The notes under the pieces are model-generated. The model was not told the origin of the DNA and searched no databases. It worked only from the letters and a program-made list of their open reading frames with translations. A DNA stretch of 44,870 nucleotides from contig CANJWR010000013.1 in NCBI GenBank assembly GCA_947478455.1, positions 1 through 44,870 on the forward strand, in the 5' to 3' direction. Origin of the DNA: Beijerinckiaceae bacterium. GTDB lineage: Bacteria > Pseudomonadota > Alphaproteobacteria > Rhizobiales > Beijerinckiaceae. How positions within the stretch are numbered: the stretch's first letter is position 1; each line of letters opens with the position of its first letter. A program made the translations under genes and the position numbers. Shown piece by piece: positions 8,035 to 16,366 of the stretch.

Positions 8035-8814
8035 ATGGATCTGGGCATCAAGGGCCGCAAGGCCATCGTGTGCGCCTCCAGTCGCGGTCTGGGGCGCGGC
8101 TGTGCTGTGGCTCTGGCGCAGGCAGGCTGCACGGTTGTGATCAATGGACGCGACGCCAAAACCCTGGGCGCAACAGCCGATGAAATTTCACGCCTCACCG
8201 GCTCCGAGATCATTCCGGTCGTTGCAGATGTGGGCACGCCGCAGGGCCGCGATCTTCTGCTTGCCGCGTGTCCGTCTCCCGACATTCTGGTCAACAACAA
8301 TGCGGGACCGCCGCCGAAGGATTTCCGTCAATTGTCGCACGCCGACATGATCGCCGGCGTTGAGGCGAACATGATTACCCCGATCGCGCTGATCCAGCGG
8401 GTGATCGACGGGATGGTGGAGCGCCGCTTCGGGCGCATCATCGACATCACGTCGGGTTCGGTGAAAATGCCTCTGCCGATGCTGGATCTTTCATCGGGTG
8501 CACGCGCTGGCCTGACGGCGTTTCTGGCCGGCGTCGCGCGTCAGGTGGCAGGCTCCAATGTGACCATCAATCACATTCTGCCGGGCGCTTTTGCGACGGA
8601 CCGCCTGAATTCGATCATGCAAAAGACGGCGAAGGACAATGGCGTCGATATCGAGAAGGTTGCTGGGGACCGAATGAAAACCATTCCGGCAAAGCGTTTC
8701 GGCACGCCAGAAGAGTTTGGAAATCTTTGCGCCTTTCTGGCGAGCCAGCACGCAGGCTACATCACAGGACAGAACTTGCTGATCGACGGCGGCGCATTCC
8801 CCAGTGCCTTCTAG
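8035..8814 (+). CDS. Short-chain dehydrogenase/reductase fold protein with altered catalytic residues
   Basis: A 259-residue SDR. The Rossmann glycine motif is SSRGLGRG at 15-22, with NNNAG at 87-91 and the ITSGS serine block at 138-142. The segment that should be YxxxK reads LSSGARAGL, so by alignment Tyr is replaced by Ser153 and Lys by Arg157. The C-terminal GTPEEFGNLCAFLAS and GQNLLIDGG are typical. The fold and nucleotide binding are well supported, but classical Tyr/Lys chemistry cannot work as usual. It may belong to a divergent enzyme subgroup or have another role. The last bases overlap the GTG start of the transporter gene, so the two are co-expressed. A longer in-frame start at 7843 is rejected because it runs into the upstream gene. 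Confidence 0.85.
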   Translation: MDLGIKGRKAIVCASSRGLGRGCAVALAQAGCTVVINGRDAKTLGATADEISRLTGSEIIPVVADVGTPQGRDLLLAACPSPDILVNNNAGPPPKDFRQLSHADMIAGVEANMITPIALIQRVIDGMVERRFGRIIDITSGSVKMPLPMLDLSSGARAGLTAFLAGVARQVAGSNVTINHILPGAFATDRLNSIMQKTAKDNGVDIEKVAGDRMKTIPAKRFGTPEEFGNLCAFLASQHAGYITGQNLLIDGGAFPSAF

Positions 8815-9766
8815 GACGCTTCGGGGCATTGGGCTGAAGGTTCTGTCGACGCTTCTGTTTTCCGGCATGCTGGCGCTTGTGAAAGGCTTCAGCGAATATC
8901 CGGTCAGTCAACTGGTGTTGATGCGCTCGTTGGCGGCTCTGGTCATTCTGGTGATCTGGCTGGGCGCGAATGGCGAGTTTCCGCAGGCGCTGCATACGAA
9001 GCGGCTTGGCGGCCAGCTTGCGCGCTCGGTGCTGGGCATGATCACCATGTTTCTCAATTTCGCTGCCTTCGGGCTGTTGCCGTTTGCGGATGTGACGGCC
9101 ATCAATTTTGCGTCGGTGCCGATTATCCTCATCGTTTCGGGCATGCTTGGCATAGAGCCGATGCGCGGCTTGCGGTGGGTTGCGGTCGCGGGCGGGTTTG
9201 GCGGCGTCATGCTGATGCTGTGGGAGCATTTCGATTTTGCCCGAAGCGGTGCCGCCGAGCATGGCGCGCTTGGCTCCATGCTGGCGATTTCAAATGCGGT
9301 GATTGTGGCATTCGTGATGATTCAGATGCGCTCTCTGGCGCGCACCGAACATGCCGGCGCGGTCGTGTTCTATTTTCAGGGCCTGTCGACGCTGGCGGCG
9401 GCGGTTGTGCTGCTGGTCGTGGCCGTCTGGCCGCCAGACTGGCCGGCGGCCGAACTGTTGCGGACACAGGCGTGGATCTGGCCGAAGTCCGCCGACTGGT
9501 TCGGGCTGATCATGATCGGCGTTCTCGGCGGCGTCGCGCAGATCATCATGACCAAGGCCTATCATCATGCCGAAGCCTCCGTGTTGGCCTGTTTCGACTA
9601 TGCGGCGATGATCTGGGCGCTCGTCATCGGGCTCTTCATCTTTGGCGAAGTTCCCTCCAGCCTTGTGCTGCTCGGAGCGGCGGTGGTGATCGCCTCGGGG
9701 CTTCTGGTTGTCTGGCGTGAAGGGCAGGTGGGCGAGCGGCTGCGGGCGACGTTTCGCAGCGCCTGA
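8804..9766 (+). CDS. DMT-superfamily (EamA) transporter
   Basis: A 320-residue inner-membrane protein made of two EamA repeats of about five helices each. Typical features are GMLALVKGFSEYPVSQLVLMRS-like helix 1-2 residues, INFASVPIILIVSGML in repeat one, and AYHHAEASVLACFDYAAMIW with IFGEVPSSLVLLGAAVVIASG at the end of repeat two. The likely start is the GTG at 8804, overlapping the SDR stop by eleven bases. Members export amino acids or other small metabolites; the substrate is not readable. Overlap with the SDR gene suggests the two deal with the same metabolite. Confidence 0.87.
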   Translation: MPSRTLRGIGLKVLSTLLFSGMLALVKGFSEYPVSQLVLMRSLAALVILVIWLGANGEFPQALHTKRLGGQLARSVLGMITMFLNFAAFGLLPFADVTAINFASVPIILIVSGMLGIEPMRGLRWVAVAGGFGGVMLMLWEHFDFARSGAAEHGALGSMLAISNAVIVAFVMIQMRSLARTEHAGAVVFYFQGLSTLAAAVVLLVVAVWPPDWPAAELLRTQAWIWPKSADWFGLIMIGVLGGVAQIIMTKAYHHAEASVLACFDYAAMIWALVIGLFIFGEVPSSLVLLGAAVVIASGLLVVWREGQVGERLRATFRSA

Positions 9767-9819
9767 CCGAATGTGCGGCGCAATTCGCCCACAGCATTTG
9801 CTGGGCTCAACAAGTTTTG

Positions 9820-9857
9820 TTCGTTATTCCAAACGAAATCGTTTATTATCCAAAACG
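9820..9857. promoter_or_regulatory. Tandem operator-like dyads upstream of the XRE-cupin regulator
   Basis: Two similar dyads lie in an AT-rich stretch. Site 1 (9820-9837) is TTCGTT-ATTCCA-AACGAA, a perfect 6-bp inverted repeat with a 6-bp spacer. Site 2 (9840-9857) is CGTTTA-TTATCC-AAAACG, with five of six arm bases paired and the same spacer length. Their centres are exactly 20 bp apart, two helical turns, which fits co-operative binding of two dimers on one DNA face. They are probably where the downstream regulator binds its own promoter. Confidence 0.6.
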
Positions 9858-9880
9858 GTCTGAGCCGGAGTGGGACGCCG

Positions 9881-10498
9881 TTGGGAGTCGAGGGACGCGA
9901 TAAGGTCAAAGCGCTGGAAGCGGGCGCGCAAGCTTTGTCCGGCCAGCTCGGCAAGACGGTGCAACGTCTGCGCAAGGCCTATAATCTTTCGCTGTCCGAA
10001 CTTTCCGAACAGTCGGGCGTGGCGAAATCCATCATCAGCCAGATCGAGCGCAACGAAACCAATCCGACTCTCGCCACCATCTGGCGGCTGGCGCAGGCGC
10101 TGGACGTGTCCATCGAGCGTGTGCTGCAGGGCGCGCAGGACGAGCCATTTCTGGAAAAATCCACAAAGGGCGAGACGCCGATTCTGGTGTCCGACGACGG
10201 CAAATGCCGGCTGGCGATCATCGGCTGGATCAAGACGGTCGAATGGCTGCAATGGTACAGTTTTCAGGCCGATCCCGGCGGACAGCTGGAATCGGACGCG
10301 CATCAGCGCGGCTCGGTCGAATGTCTGTCGGTGCTCGAAGGCGTGCTTGAGGTCGAGGTCGCAGGTGTGATCGAAACGGCGCAGGCGGGCGATACGCTTC
10401 GGTATCGTTCGGACCGCCCGCATGTCATTCGCAACCAGTCGAAGAAGCCTGCCCACGCGATCATGGTCAACATCCTCAAAGCCGCCGTGATGGAATAG
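9881..10498 (+). CDS. XRE-family regulator with C-terminal cupin sensor
   Basis: About 205 residues. An N-terminal helix-turn-helix of the XRE type (LGKTVQRLRKAYNLSLSEL, then SGVAKSIISQIERNETNPT and TIWRLAQALDVSIE) is followed by a small cupin barrel (QADPGGQLESDAHQRGSVE, GVLEVEVAG, GDTLRYRSDRPHVIRN). The cupin would bind a small metabolite. Start choice: a frame opens at GTG 9773, but it would run through the two operator-like dyads; the TTG at 9881 with GGAG at 9867 lies after them and matches the usual N-terminus. Six bases separate it from the MFS gene, so it likely controls that permease and itself, and perhaps the upstream SDR-exporter pair. Confidence 0.87.
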   Translation: MGVEGRDKVKALEAGAQALSGQLGKTVQRLRKAYNLSLSELSEQSGVAKSIISQIERNETNPTLATIWRLAQALDVSIERVLQGAQDEPFLEKSTKGETPILVSDDGKCRLAIIGWIKTVEWLQWYSFQADPGGQLESDAHQRGSVECLSVLEGVLEVEVAGVIETAQAGDTLRYRSDRPHVIRNQSKKPAHAIMVNILKAAVME

Positions 10499-10504
10499 GG
10501 TTTT

Positions 10505-11731
10505 GTGCGCATCGGGCATTCGATGATGGACTCCGGGCCCCCGCAAATTTCGCCTTCTCCGCAAAGCATTTCGCGGCTGCATTTGTCCGTTCTGTTCGGC
10601 TCGACGATGGCCTATGTGGGCATCGCGCTGCCGTTCTTTCCGGTCTTCCTTGCCGGAAAAGGCCTGTCGGACAGCGAAATTTCGCTGGTGATCGCGGTCT
10701 CGCTAGTGGCGCGCCTTCTGGCCAATCCGGTGGTGACGGCCATAGCGGATCTGCGAGCCGGAAGCGCCTGCACGCTGGCGATCTGCACCATCGTGGCGGC
10801 GCTGTTGAGCGCCATGCTGATGGTCGTGTCGGGCTTCTGGCAGGTTATTGTTCTGGTCGGATTTCTGTCGGTGGCGCAAGGCTCGATGATGCCGCTGGTG
10901 GACGCCATCACGCTAGGCGAGATCAGACGGCGAACGGAGGCGCATGAGCCGCCGCTCGACTACGGGCGGCTGCGCGTCTGGGGATCCGGAACGGTTTTCG
11001 CCATGATGCTGGCGGGCGGCGCGCTGGTCAGTGTGCTGCCGGGCGACGGGATTGCCTTGCTGCTGGCTCTGGCGGCGCTGGCGCCGGTTCTGCCCGCTCT
11101 GGCGCTGGCGCGCCGTTCGTTGCCGGAACGGGCCCAGAAACAGGAACATCAGGATGCGGGCGGGCTGGCGTCCGGCATGGGGCTGCTGGCTCTGCTGATC
11201 CTCTCGTCCGGCCTCGTTCAGGCAAGCCATGCGATGTACTATTCTTTTTCGTCATTGCACTGGAAGGCGCAGGGGCTTTCGCCCGCCTTTACAGGCAGCG
11301 CCTGGGCGCTGGGCGTCGCCTGCGAGATCGTGTTTTTTATCGTTGCGGGTCGCATGTTCGGCGGCGCAAGCAGCGCTGTGCGGTTCCTGATGATCGGGGC
11401 GCTCGGGTCTGTCGTTCGCTGGGCGGCCATGTCGGTCGATCCGTCGCCATTGGTCCTGCTGGGGCTGCAATCGCTTCATGCGCTGACGTTCGCCGCGACC
11501 CATCTGGGCAGCGTTTACCTGCTGTCGTCCATGGCCGGGCCGGGGCGTCGCGCGCAGGTGCAGGGCTGGCTTTCGGCGACCACGAGTTGCGGGCTGGCTT
11601 TGGCCACAACCGGGGTCGGGCAGTTTTATGCGGAGACCGGCGAACAGGCCTATTGGGCCATGGCGGCCATGGCGGGCGCTGGTCTGGCGGGATTTACCAT
11701 TCTGGCAGTCGCTGCAAGGCCCAATCGGTAA
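10505..11731 (+). CDS. MFS transporter (MFS_1-like / phenylpropionate permease-like)
   Basis: A 408-residue (or 402) inner-membrane protein with about 12 helices. The N-terminal block MAYVGIALPFFPVFLAGKGLS and the helix 4-5 motif AQGSMMPLVDAITLGEIRRR, with DYGRLRVWGSGTVFA, are typical of the MFS_1-like group that includes HcaT-type permeases. The start is GTG 10505 (AGGG just upstream) or ATG 10523. It follows the XRE-cupin gene by six bases and is probably under its control. Uptake of an organic acid or nucleoside-like compound is possible; the substrate is unknown. Confidence 0.85.
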   Translation: MRIGHSMMDSGPPQISPSPQSISRLHLSVLFGSTMAYVGIALPFFPVFLAGKGLSDSEISLVIAVSLVARLLANPVVTAIADLRAGSACTLAICTIVAALLSAMLMVVSGFWQVIVLVGFLSVAQGSMMPLVDAITLGEIRRRTEAHEPPLDYGRLRVWGSGTVFAMMLAGGALVSVLPGDGIALLLALAALAPVLPALALARRSLPERAQKQEHQDAGGLASGMGLLALLILSSGLVQASHAMYYSFSSLHWKAQGLSPAFTGSAWALGVACEIVFFIVAGRMFGGASSAVRFLMIGALGSVVRWAAMSVDPSPLVLLGLQSLHALTFAATHLGSVYLLSSMAGPGRRAQVQGWLSATTSCGLALATTGVGQFYAETGEQAYWAMAAMAGAGLAGFTILAVAARPNR

Positions 11732-11821
11732 CCTTGACGCAAAGCCGGCCTCTATATCGCCAGATTGCGTGATAAAAGTGAGGCTTCCTGTTGCGGAGTC
11801 GCCCCGGTGGAAGAATCACCG

Positions 11822-12217
11822 ATGCTGGAATACCGGATCGTTGAAAACGGTTCGGCCTTTACCGAGACCTATCTGCTCGATGGCGAATTGCATCGGGACG
11901 ACGGGCCGGCTGCGATCATGCGGCGCACCTGCGACGGGCAGGTGGCGTGGGAGACATGGTATCGCCACGGCGTCCTGCATCGCGAAGATGGCCCGGCTGC
12001 GCTTTACTACAATCTCGAAACCGGGCGCGTTGAGGAAATCTACTTTTTCCGCGACGGCAAGATGGCGCGCGACGACAATGGCCCCGAAAGTATCGAGTTC
12101 GATCCCCGGACAGGGCAAATCCTCGACGCTGCGTGGTGGCGCGATGACGAACCGCAGCCGCTGACGCTGAGCCGCTGGCTCTGGCTGACGCGCGCCAGAG
12201 GCGAAGGCTCGGCCTGA
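11822..12217 (+). CDS. Small protein with three HR[DE]DGPA repeats
   Basis: A 131-residue cytoplasmic protein built of short beta-rich repeats. The motif GELHRDDGPAAI lies at 21-32, GVLHREDGPAAL at 50-61 and GKMARDDNGPESI at 79-91. The first two copies are 29 residues apart and the third follows at the same interval. Between them are aromatic strands (WETWYRHG, EEIYFFRDG). Such repeats occur in many bacterial and phage proteins of unknown role and resemble the strand-turn pattern of MORN and YwqK proteins. ATG 11822 has GGTGGAAG upstream; a frame open to 11765 is less likely. The function is unknown. Confidence 0.75.
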   Translation: MLEYRIVENGSAFTETYLLDGELHRDDGPAAIMRRTCDGQVAWETWYRHGVLHREDGPAALYYNLETGRVEEIYFFRDGKMARDDNGPESIEFDPRTGQILDAAWWRDDEPQPLTLSRWLWLTRARGEGSA

Positions 12218-12302
12218 GATTTGACGGACGGTCCTGTGCGGAGCGGCACAGACGTGCCGTGTGCGCCGGTTGATGTATGCTGATCACTTCGGGGGATCGG
12301 CC

Positions 12303-12890
12303 ATGCGGGTATGTCTTGCTATCGGGCTTTTCTGCAGCGCCATCGGGTTCGCCCACGCGCAGACGTCGCAAAGCGCTTACACGAAAACCGGCGGAAGCGA
12401 TTGCAAGGTGCGGCCTGTCCGGCAGGACGGGATTGATCTTGGCGCAACCATAATCTGCAAGGGCTTCGCGGGCATTGCGGTGACGCAATTCGAGGATGAC
12501 AGCAGGGTGGCGGTTTCCTACGGGCGCAAACCTTCCGACGAGCCGGCGGCGGGCGTCTTCTTCGGGCCGCTCAACACAATCGGCGACATGCTGGAATGGC
12601 GCTACGTGCAGGACGGCAAGGCGCGCAAGCCCTATGCGACGATCCTGCGCTGGCGGTTAAGTCCCGTCGACCAGAACGATCAGATCAAGAAACTCGATAT
12701 TCTGGTGGTGACCCGCCTTGCGCCGGGGCCTGTCTGCCATGTCGCCTATGTGGATGCAGAGGCCAACAAGGACGCCAACGATCTCGCCCGACGCGAGGCC
12801 GATGAAAAGGCGAAATCCTTCCGGTGTGGAACCGACAAGCCGGCTTTGATCGGCAATCCCGGCAGGGCTGCGGCTTACGTCGACCGATGA
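12303..12890 (+). CDS. Exported hypothetical protein
   Basis: A 195-residue protein with a clear Sec signal peptide (MRVCLAIGLFCSAIGFAHAQ), cleaved after AHA. The mature part has cysteines that could form two disulfides (SDCKVRPV, IICKGFAG, GPVCHVAY, SFRCGTDK) and no hydrophobic segment, so it should be periplasmic. No family is recognised. The ATG at 12303 is chosen because it begins the signal peptide; the frame is open to 12261. It lies 112 bases before the Mla operon in the same direction, but nothing ties it to lipid transport. Confidence 0.72.
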   Translation: MRVCLAIGLFCSAIGFAHAQTSQSAYTKTGGSDCKVRPVRQDGIDLGATIICKGFAGIAVTQFEDDSRVAVSYGRKPSDEPAAGVFFGPLNTIGDMLEWRYVQDGKARKPYATILRWRLSPVDQNDQIKKLDILVVTRLAPGPVCHVAYVDAEANKDANDLARREADEKAKSFRCGTDKPALIGNPGRAAAYVDR

Positions 12891-13001
12891 GGGGCTGCCG
12901 CCAGGCTTGGATGCGAGCAAACAGTTTCCTTCGACCGCGCGGCTGCGTTAAGACTCTTTTGACCGCATTGACCGGTCGACGGTTGCATCCATCGCGGGAT
13001 C

Positions 13002-14135
13002 ATGGCGGACGAACCTCAATTCACCAGCAAGCGCCTCGGCGAAAGTGTCCGCATCCAGCTTGGCGGGAACTGGAATGTGAGCAACGGCCGTGTCCTCGAA
13101 CGGTTGGCGCTCGAAATGCCCGCCGGCGTCGGAGATGCGAAGGAAGTTGTTTTCGACCTTGCGCAGATTGTGTCGCTCGACACAGCAGGCGCGTGGATGA
13201 TTGGGCGCATCTGCAAGGAAATCTCTGACAAGGGCGCCACGACAGCAATCGAGCAGGCGACCCCGTCGCAGGACATCCTGCTGAAGGAAGCCGCCTACCG
13301 CGAGTTTGCGCATGAGCCTGTGCGCAAGGGCTATTTTATAGTCGATATGCTGGTCGACATCGGCAAGACCGTGGCCGGCGCGGTTCATGATCTCGTCGGC
13401 GGCGTGGCGTTTTTCGGCGAAGTTGTCGCGTCGCTGTTTCGCATCATCCGGCGCCCGGCGCGGTTTCGTTTCACATCCGTGGTTTTCCATCTGGAGAATT
13501 TCGGCTTCCGTAGTTTGCCGATTATTGCGCTGATCAATTTTCTTGTCGGCGGCATTGTGGCCCAGCAGGGAATCTTTCAGCTGAGCCGCTTTGGCGCCTC
13601 TACCTTCACGGTAGATCTGATCGGCATTCTGGTGCTGCGCGAACTGGCGGTGTTGCTCACCTCGATCATGGTGGCGGGCCGGACCGGGTCAGCAATCACC
13701 GCAGAACTCGGCTCCATGAAGATGCGCGAGGAAATCGACGCCCTGAGAGTCATGGGGCTCGATCCGATCGACGTGCTGGTGATCCCGCGTCTGCTGGCTC
13801 TGCTGATAGCGCTGCCGTTGATGACGTTTCTGGCCGATCTTTCGGCCATATTCGGAGGTCTGCTGGTGGCCTGGTACTATGGCGGGATCAGTCCCGACGT
13901 TTTCATGGGTCGCCTGCAAAGCGCCATTGCGATGAACACGTTTCTGGTCGGCCTCATCAAAGCCCCGGTGATGGCGCTGATTATCGGAATGGTTGCCGCA
14001 ATCGAAGGTTTTCGGGTCAAGGGCTCCGCGGAATCGCTCGGTCAGCAGGTGACGGCCTCGGTGGTGAAGTCCATTTTCATGGTGATTGTGATCGACGGAA
14101 TTTTCGCCATGTTCTTTGCCGCGATCGATTATTGA
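13002..14135 (+). CDS. mlaE: MlaE-family ABC transporter permease with N-terminal STAS-like domain
   Basis: A 377-residue protein. Residues 1-105 form a STAS-like domain (ESVRIQLGGNWNVSNG, EVVFDLAQIVSLDTAGAWM). The rest is the MlaE permease, with FRSLPIIALINFLVGGIVAQQG, the coupling-helix region MVAGRTGSAITAELGSMKMREEIDALRVMGLDPI and further membrane helices. The complex moves phospholipids or other hydrophobic compounds between inner and outer membrane. The N-terminal STAS fusion is common in alphaproteobacteria; in Escherichia coli the STAS protein MlaB is separate. Seven bases separate it from the ATPase gene. It heads a four-gene operon ending at the terminator at 17008. Confidence 0.93.
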   Translation: MADEPQFTSKRLGESVRIQLGGNWNVSNGRVLERLALEMPAGVGDAKEVVFDLAQIVSLDTAGAWMIGRICKEISDKGATTAIEQATPSQDILLKEAAYREFAHEPVRKGYFIVDMLVDIGKTVAGAVHDLVGGVAFFGEVVASLFRIIRRPARFRFTSVVFHLENFGFRSLPIIALINFLVGGIVAQQGIFQLSRFGASTFTVDLIGILVLRELAVLLTSIMVAGRTGSAITAELGSMKMREEIDALRVMGLDPIDVLVIPRLLALLIALPLMTFLADLSAIFGGLLVAWYYGGISPDVFMGRLQSAIAMNTFLVGLIKAPVMALIIGMVAAIEGFRVKGSAESLGQQVTASVVKSIFMVIVIDGIFAMFFAAIDY

Positions 14136-14142
14136 GCCGCCG

Positions 14143-15009
14143 ATGGATCAGGAAAATCAGGCCGAGCAAATTCCGGTTCCACGCGAGGTTGCGGTCGCCC
14201 CCCCGACCCCAAAGCCCGCCAGCGAACGCGAGGTGGCGATCCGGGTGCGCGGCCTGACGGTGGGGTTCGGCACAAAGGTTATTTTGAAAGACCTTGATCT
14301 CGATGTGTATCGCGGCGAAGTGCTGGGTTTCGTCGGTGGATCGGGCACAGGCAAGTCGGTTCTGACCCGGACGATTCTGCGTCTGGTGGACAAGCAGGCC
14401 GGAACCATCGAGGTGTTCGGCAAGAACCGCGATACAATCTCGACGAAAGATAACCGGTTGCTGGAGCAGCGGTTCGGGGTGTTGTTTCAGCAGGGGGCTC
14501 TGTTTTCAGGCCTCACCGTCAAGCAGAACATCCAGATTCCCATGCGGGAATATCTCAAACTGTCGCAAAAGCTTATGGACGAGCTTGCCCTGCTCAAGAT
14601 CGAGATGGTCGGATTGGCGGCCGATGCGGCGGACAAGTTTCCATCAGAATTGTCAGGCGGCATGATCAAGCGCGCTGCGCTGGCGCGCGCGTTGTCGCTT
14701 GATCCAGATATTCTTTTTCTCGACGAGCCGACCTCCGGCCTCGATCCCATCGGGGCGGCGGAATTCGACGAACTGATCGCCACACTGCAAAAGACCCTCG
14801 GCCTCACTGTCTTCATGGTGACGCATGATCTCGATAGCCTCTATTCCATCTGCGACCGTGTGGCGGCGCTGGCGGAGAAAAAGATCATCGCCGCCGGGAC
14901 GATCGAAGAAATGCTGGCCTGCGAACATCCATGGGTGCGTTCCTATTTCCACGGGAAACGCGCACGGCAGCTGATTCCTGCTGGGGATGGACATGGCCCG
15001 GCGTCTTGA
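14143..15009 (+). CDS. mlaF: MlaF-family ABC transporter ATP-binding protein
   Basis: A 288-residue ATPase with Walker A GGSGTGKS at 65-72, Q-loop FQQGALFSGL near 115-124, signature LSGGMIKR at 170-177, Walker B ILFLDE at 190-195 and switch His in VTHDLDSL. The signature with GGM rather than GGQ is usual for MlaF proteins. An N-terminal Pro-rich extension of about 28 residues precedes the domain. It powers the MlaE permease from the cytoplasmic side. The start is ATG 14143, seven bases after the permease stop. Confidence 0.94.
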   Translation: MDQENQAEQIPVPREVAVAPPTPKPASEREVAIRVRGLTVGFGTKVILKDLDLDVYRGEVLGFVGGSGTGKSVLTRTILRLVDKQAGTIEVFGKNRDTISTKDNRLLEQRFGVLFQQGALFSGLTVKQNIQIPMREYLKLSQKLMDELALLKIEMVGLAADAADKFPSELSGGMIKRAALARALSLDPDILFLDEPTSGLDPIGAAEFDELIATLQKTLGLTVFMVTHDLDSLYSICDRVAALAEKKIIAAGTIEEMLACEHPWVRSYFHGKRARQLIPAGDGHGPAS

Positions 15010-15070
15010 AAGCGCCCCGAAAGGCTGCGAAAGTTGAACAGGCGACAAGGTCGCCGCCGAAAGTGAATTT

Positions 15071-16135
15071 ATGGAAACCCGCGCCAATTACGCCCTGATT
15101 GGATTTTTCACCTTGACCGTGATGGCGGCTGCGGTGGCGTTCGTCATGTGGTTTTCGGGCGCGGACAAGCGCGGCACGCGGGTGGTCTACAAGGTGGTCT
15201 TCACCACTTCGGTTTCCGGGCTTTCGCGCGGTTCGCAGGTGCTTTTCAACGGATTGAAGGTCGGCGAAGTCACCAGAATCGACCTCATGGACAATCCCGG
15301 TCAGGTCTACGCGATGATCGAACTGGACCGCCGAACTCCGGTCAAGGTCGATACGCGCGCACGCCTGGAATATCAGGGCCTCACGGGTGTCGCTTCTATT
15401 GCGCTCAGCGGCGGTACGGCGGAATCCCAGACGCTGCAGGCGGATGCGGAGGAGTTTCCGATCATTCTGGCAGACCGCTCGGAATTTCAGAACATTCTCG
15501 AAACCGTCCAGAGACTCTCCGGCAAGACAGAGGCGGTGCTGGGCAATCTTGACCAGCTTATTACGGCCAATTCGTCCAATGTGACCCAGACGCTTGGCAA
15601 TTTGCGGACGTTCTCGGATGCGCTGGCGGCCAATTCCAACGGCGTAAAGGATCTGATGGCCGGGCTGGCCGATCTCGGCCGCTCGGTGAAGCCGGTCGCT
15701 GAAAACCTCGAAAAGCTGACAAAAAACCTCGATGACCGGGTGGCAGCCGTCGACCCGAAAGCGGTGTCGTCCATCGTGGCGAATTTCGATCAGCTTTCCG
15801 CCAAGTTGAATTCTTCCGCGGACAAGATTGATGGTGTGCTGGCGGGCCTCAACGGCTTCCTGTCTGGCAACGACGGCAAGGGCGTGATGGGCGATGTGGG
15901 CGAAGCGGCGAAATCCATCCGCAAACTGGCTGACAATCTCGACCAGCGGACGAAGGATCTGACGGCTGGCATCAACCGCTTCACTGGCGCCGGGCTGCGA
16001 CAATACGAGGCGCTGGCGGCGGACGGGCGGCGTACTCTTGACGAGATCAACCGCACCTTGCGGTCGCTGGAGAAGAATCCGCAGCAGCTGATCTTCGGGT
16101 CGAAGCCAAAAATTCCCGAATATACGGGGCGTTAG
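15071..16135 (+). CDS. mlaD: MCE-domain substrate-binding protein (MlaD family)
   Basis: A 354-residue protein with a single N-terminal membrane helix (about 7-27, YALIGFFTLTVMAAAVAFVM) and an MCE domain at about 38-118 (VFTTSVSGLSRGSQVLFNGLKVGEVTRI, then LEYQGLTGVASIALSGG). A long helical C-terminal part (130-340) follows, rich in Leu/Asp spacing (LADLGRSVKPVAENLEKL) and likely to form a hydrophobic channel or coiled bundle. MCE proteins form hexameric rings that receive lipid from the permease. It is longer than E. coli MlaD (about 183 residues), resembling the long-MCE type. It lies 61 bases after the ATPase gene. Confidence 0.92.
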   Translation: METRANYALIGFFTLTVMAAAVAFVMWFSGADKRGTRVVYKVVFTTSVSGLSRGSQVLFNGLKVGEVTRIDLMDNPGQVYAMIELDRRTPVKVDTRARLEYQGLTGVASIALSGGTAESQTLQADAEEFPIILADRSEFQNILETVQRLSGKTEAVLGNLDQLITANSSNVTQTLGNLRTFSDALAANSNGVKDLMAGLADLGRSVKPVAENLEKLTKNLDDRVAAVDPKAVSSIVANFDQLSAKLNSSADKIDGVLAGLNGFLSGNDGKGVMGDVGEAAKSIRKLADNLDQRTKDLTAGINRFTGAGLRQYEALAADGRRTLDEINRTLRSLEKNPQQLIFGSKPKIPEYTGR

Positions 16136-16366
16136 TTTTCTGCATTTTACCCGGATGCGTGGCCAGCCTCAGCTGTCACAATTTGCGCAGACTACCCGCC
16201 GACGCAATTTATCCTGTTATTGAAGGAACCTCGCCCGCATAACCGGCTTGCCATCTTGTGCGCGCTGTTGTTTCCATATGGTGAGCCATAAATCGGGATG
16301 TTGAATTATTTGAGCCGGTTGGCGATGTCGCCGGCGTGGAGTCAGAGTTTGGAAGCGTCCGGTCGT

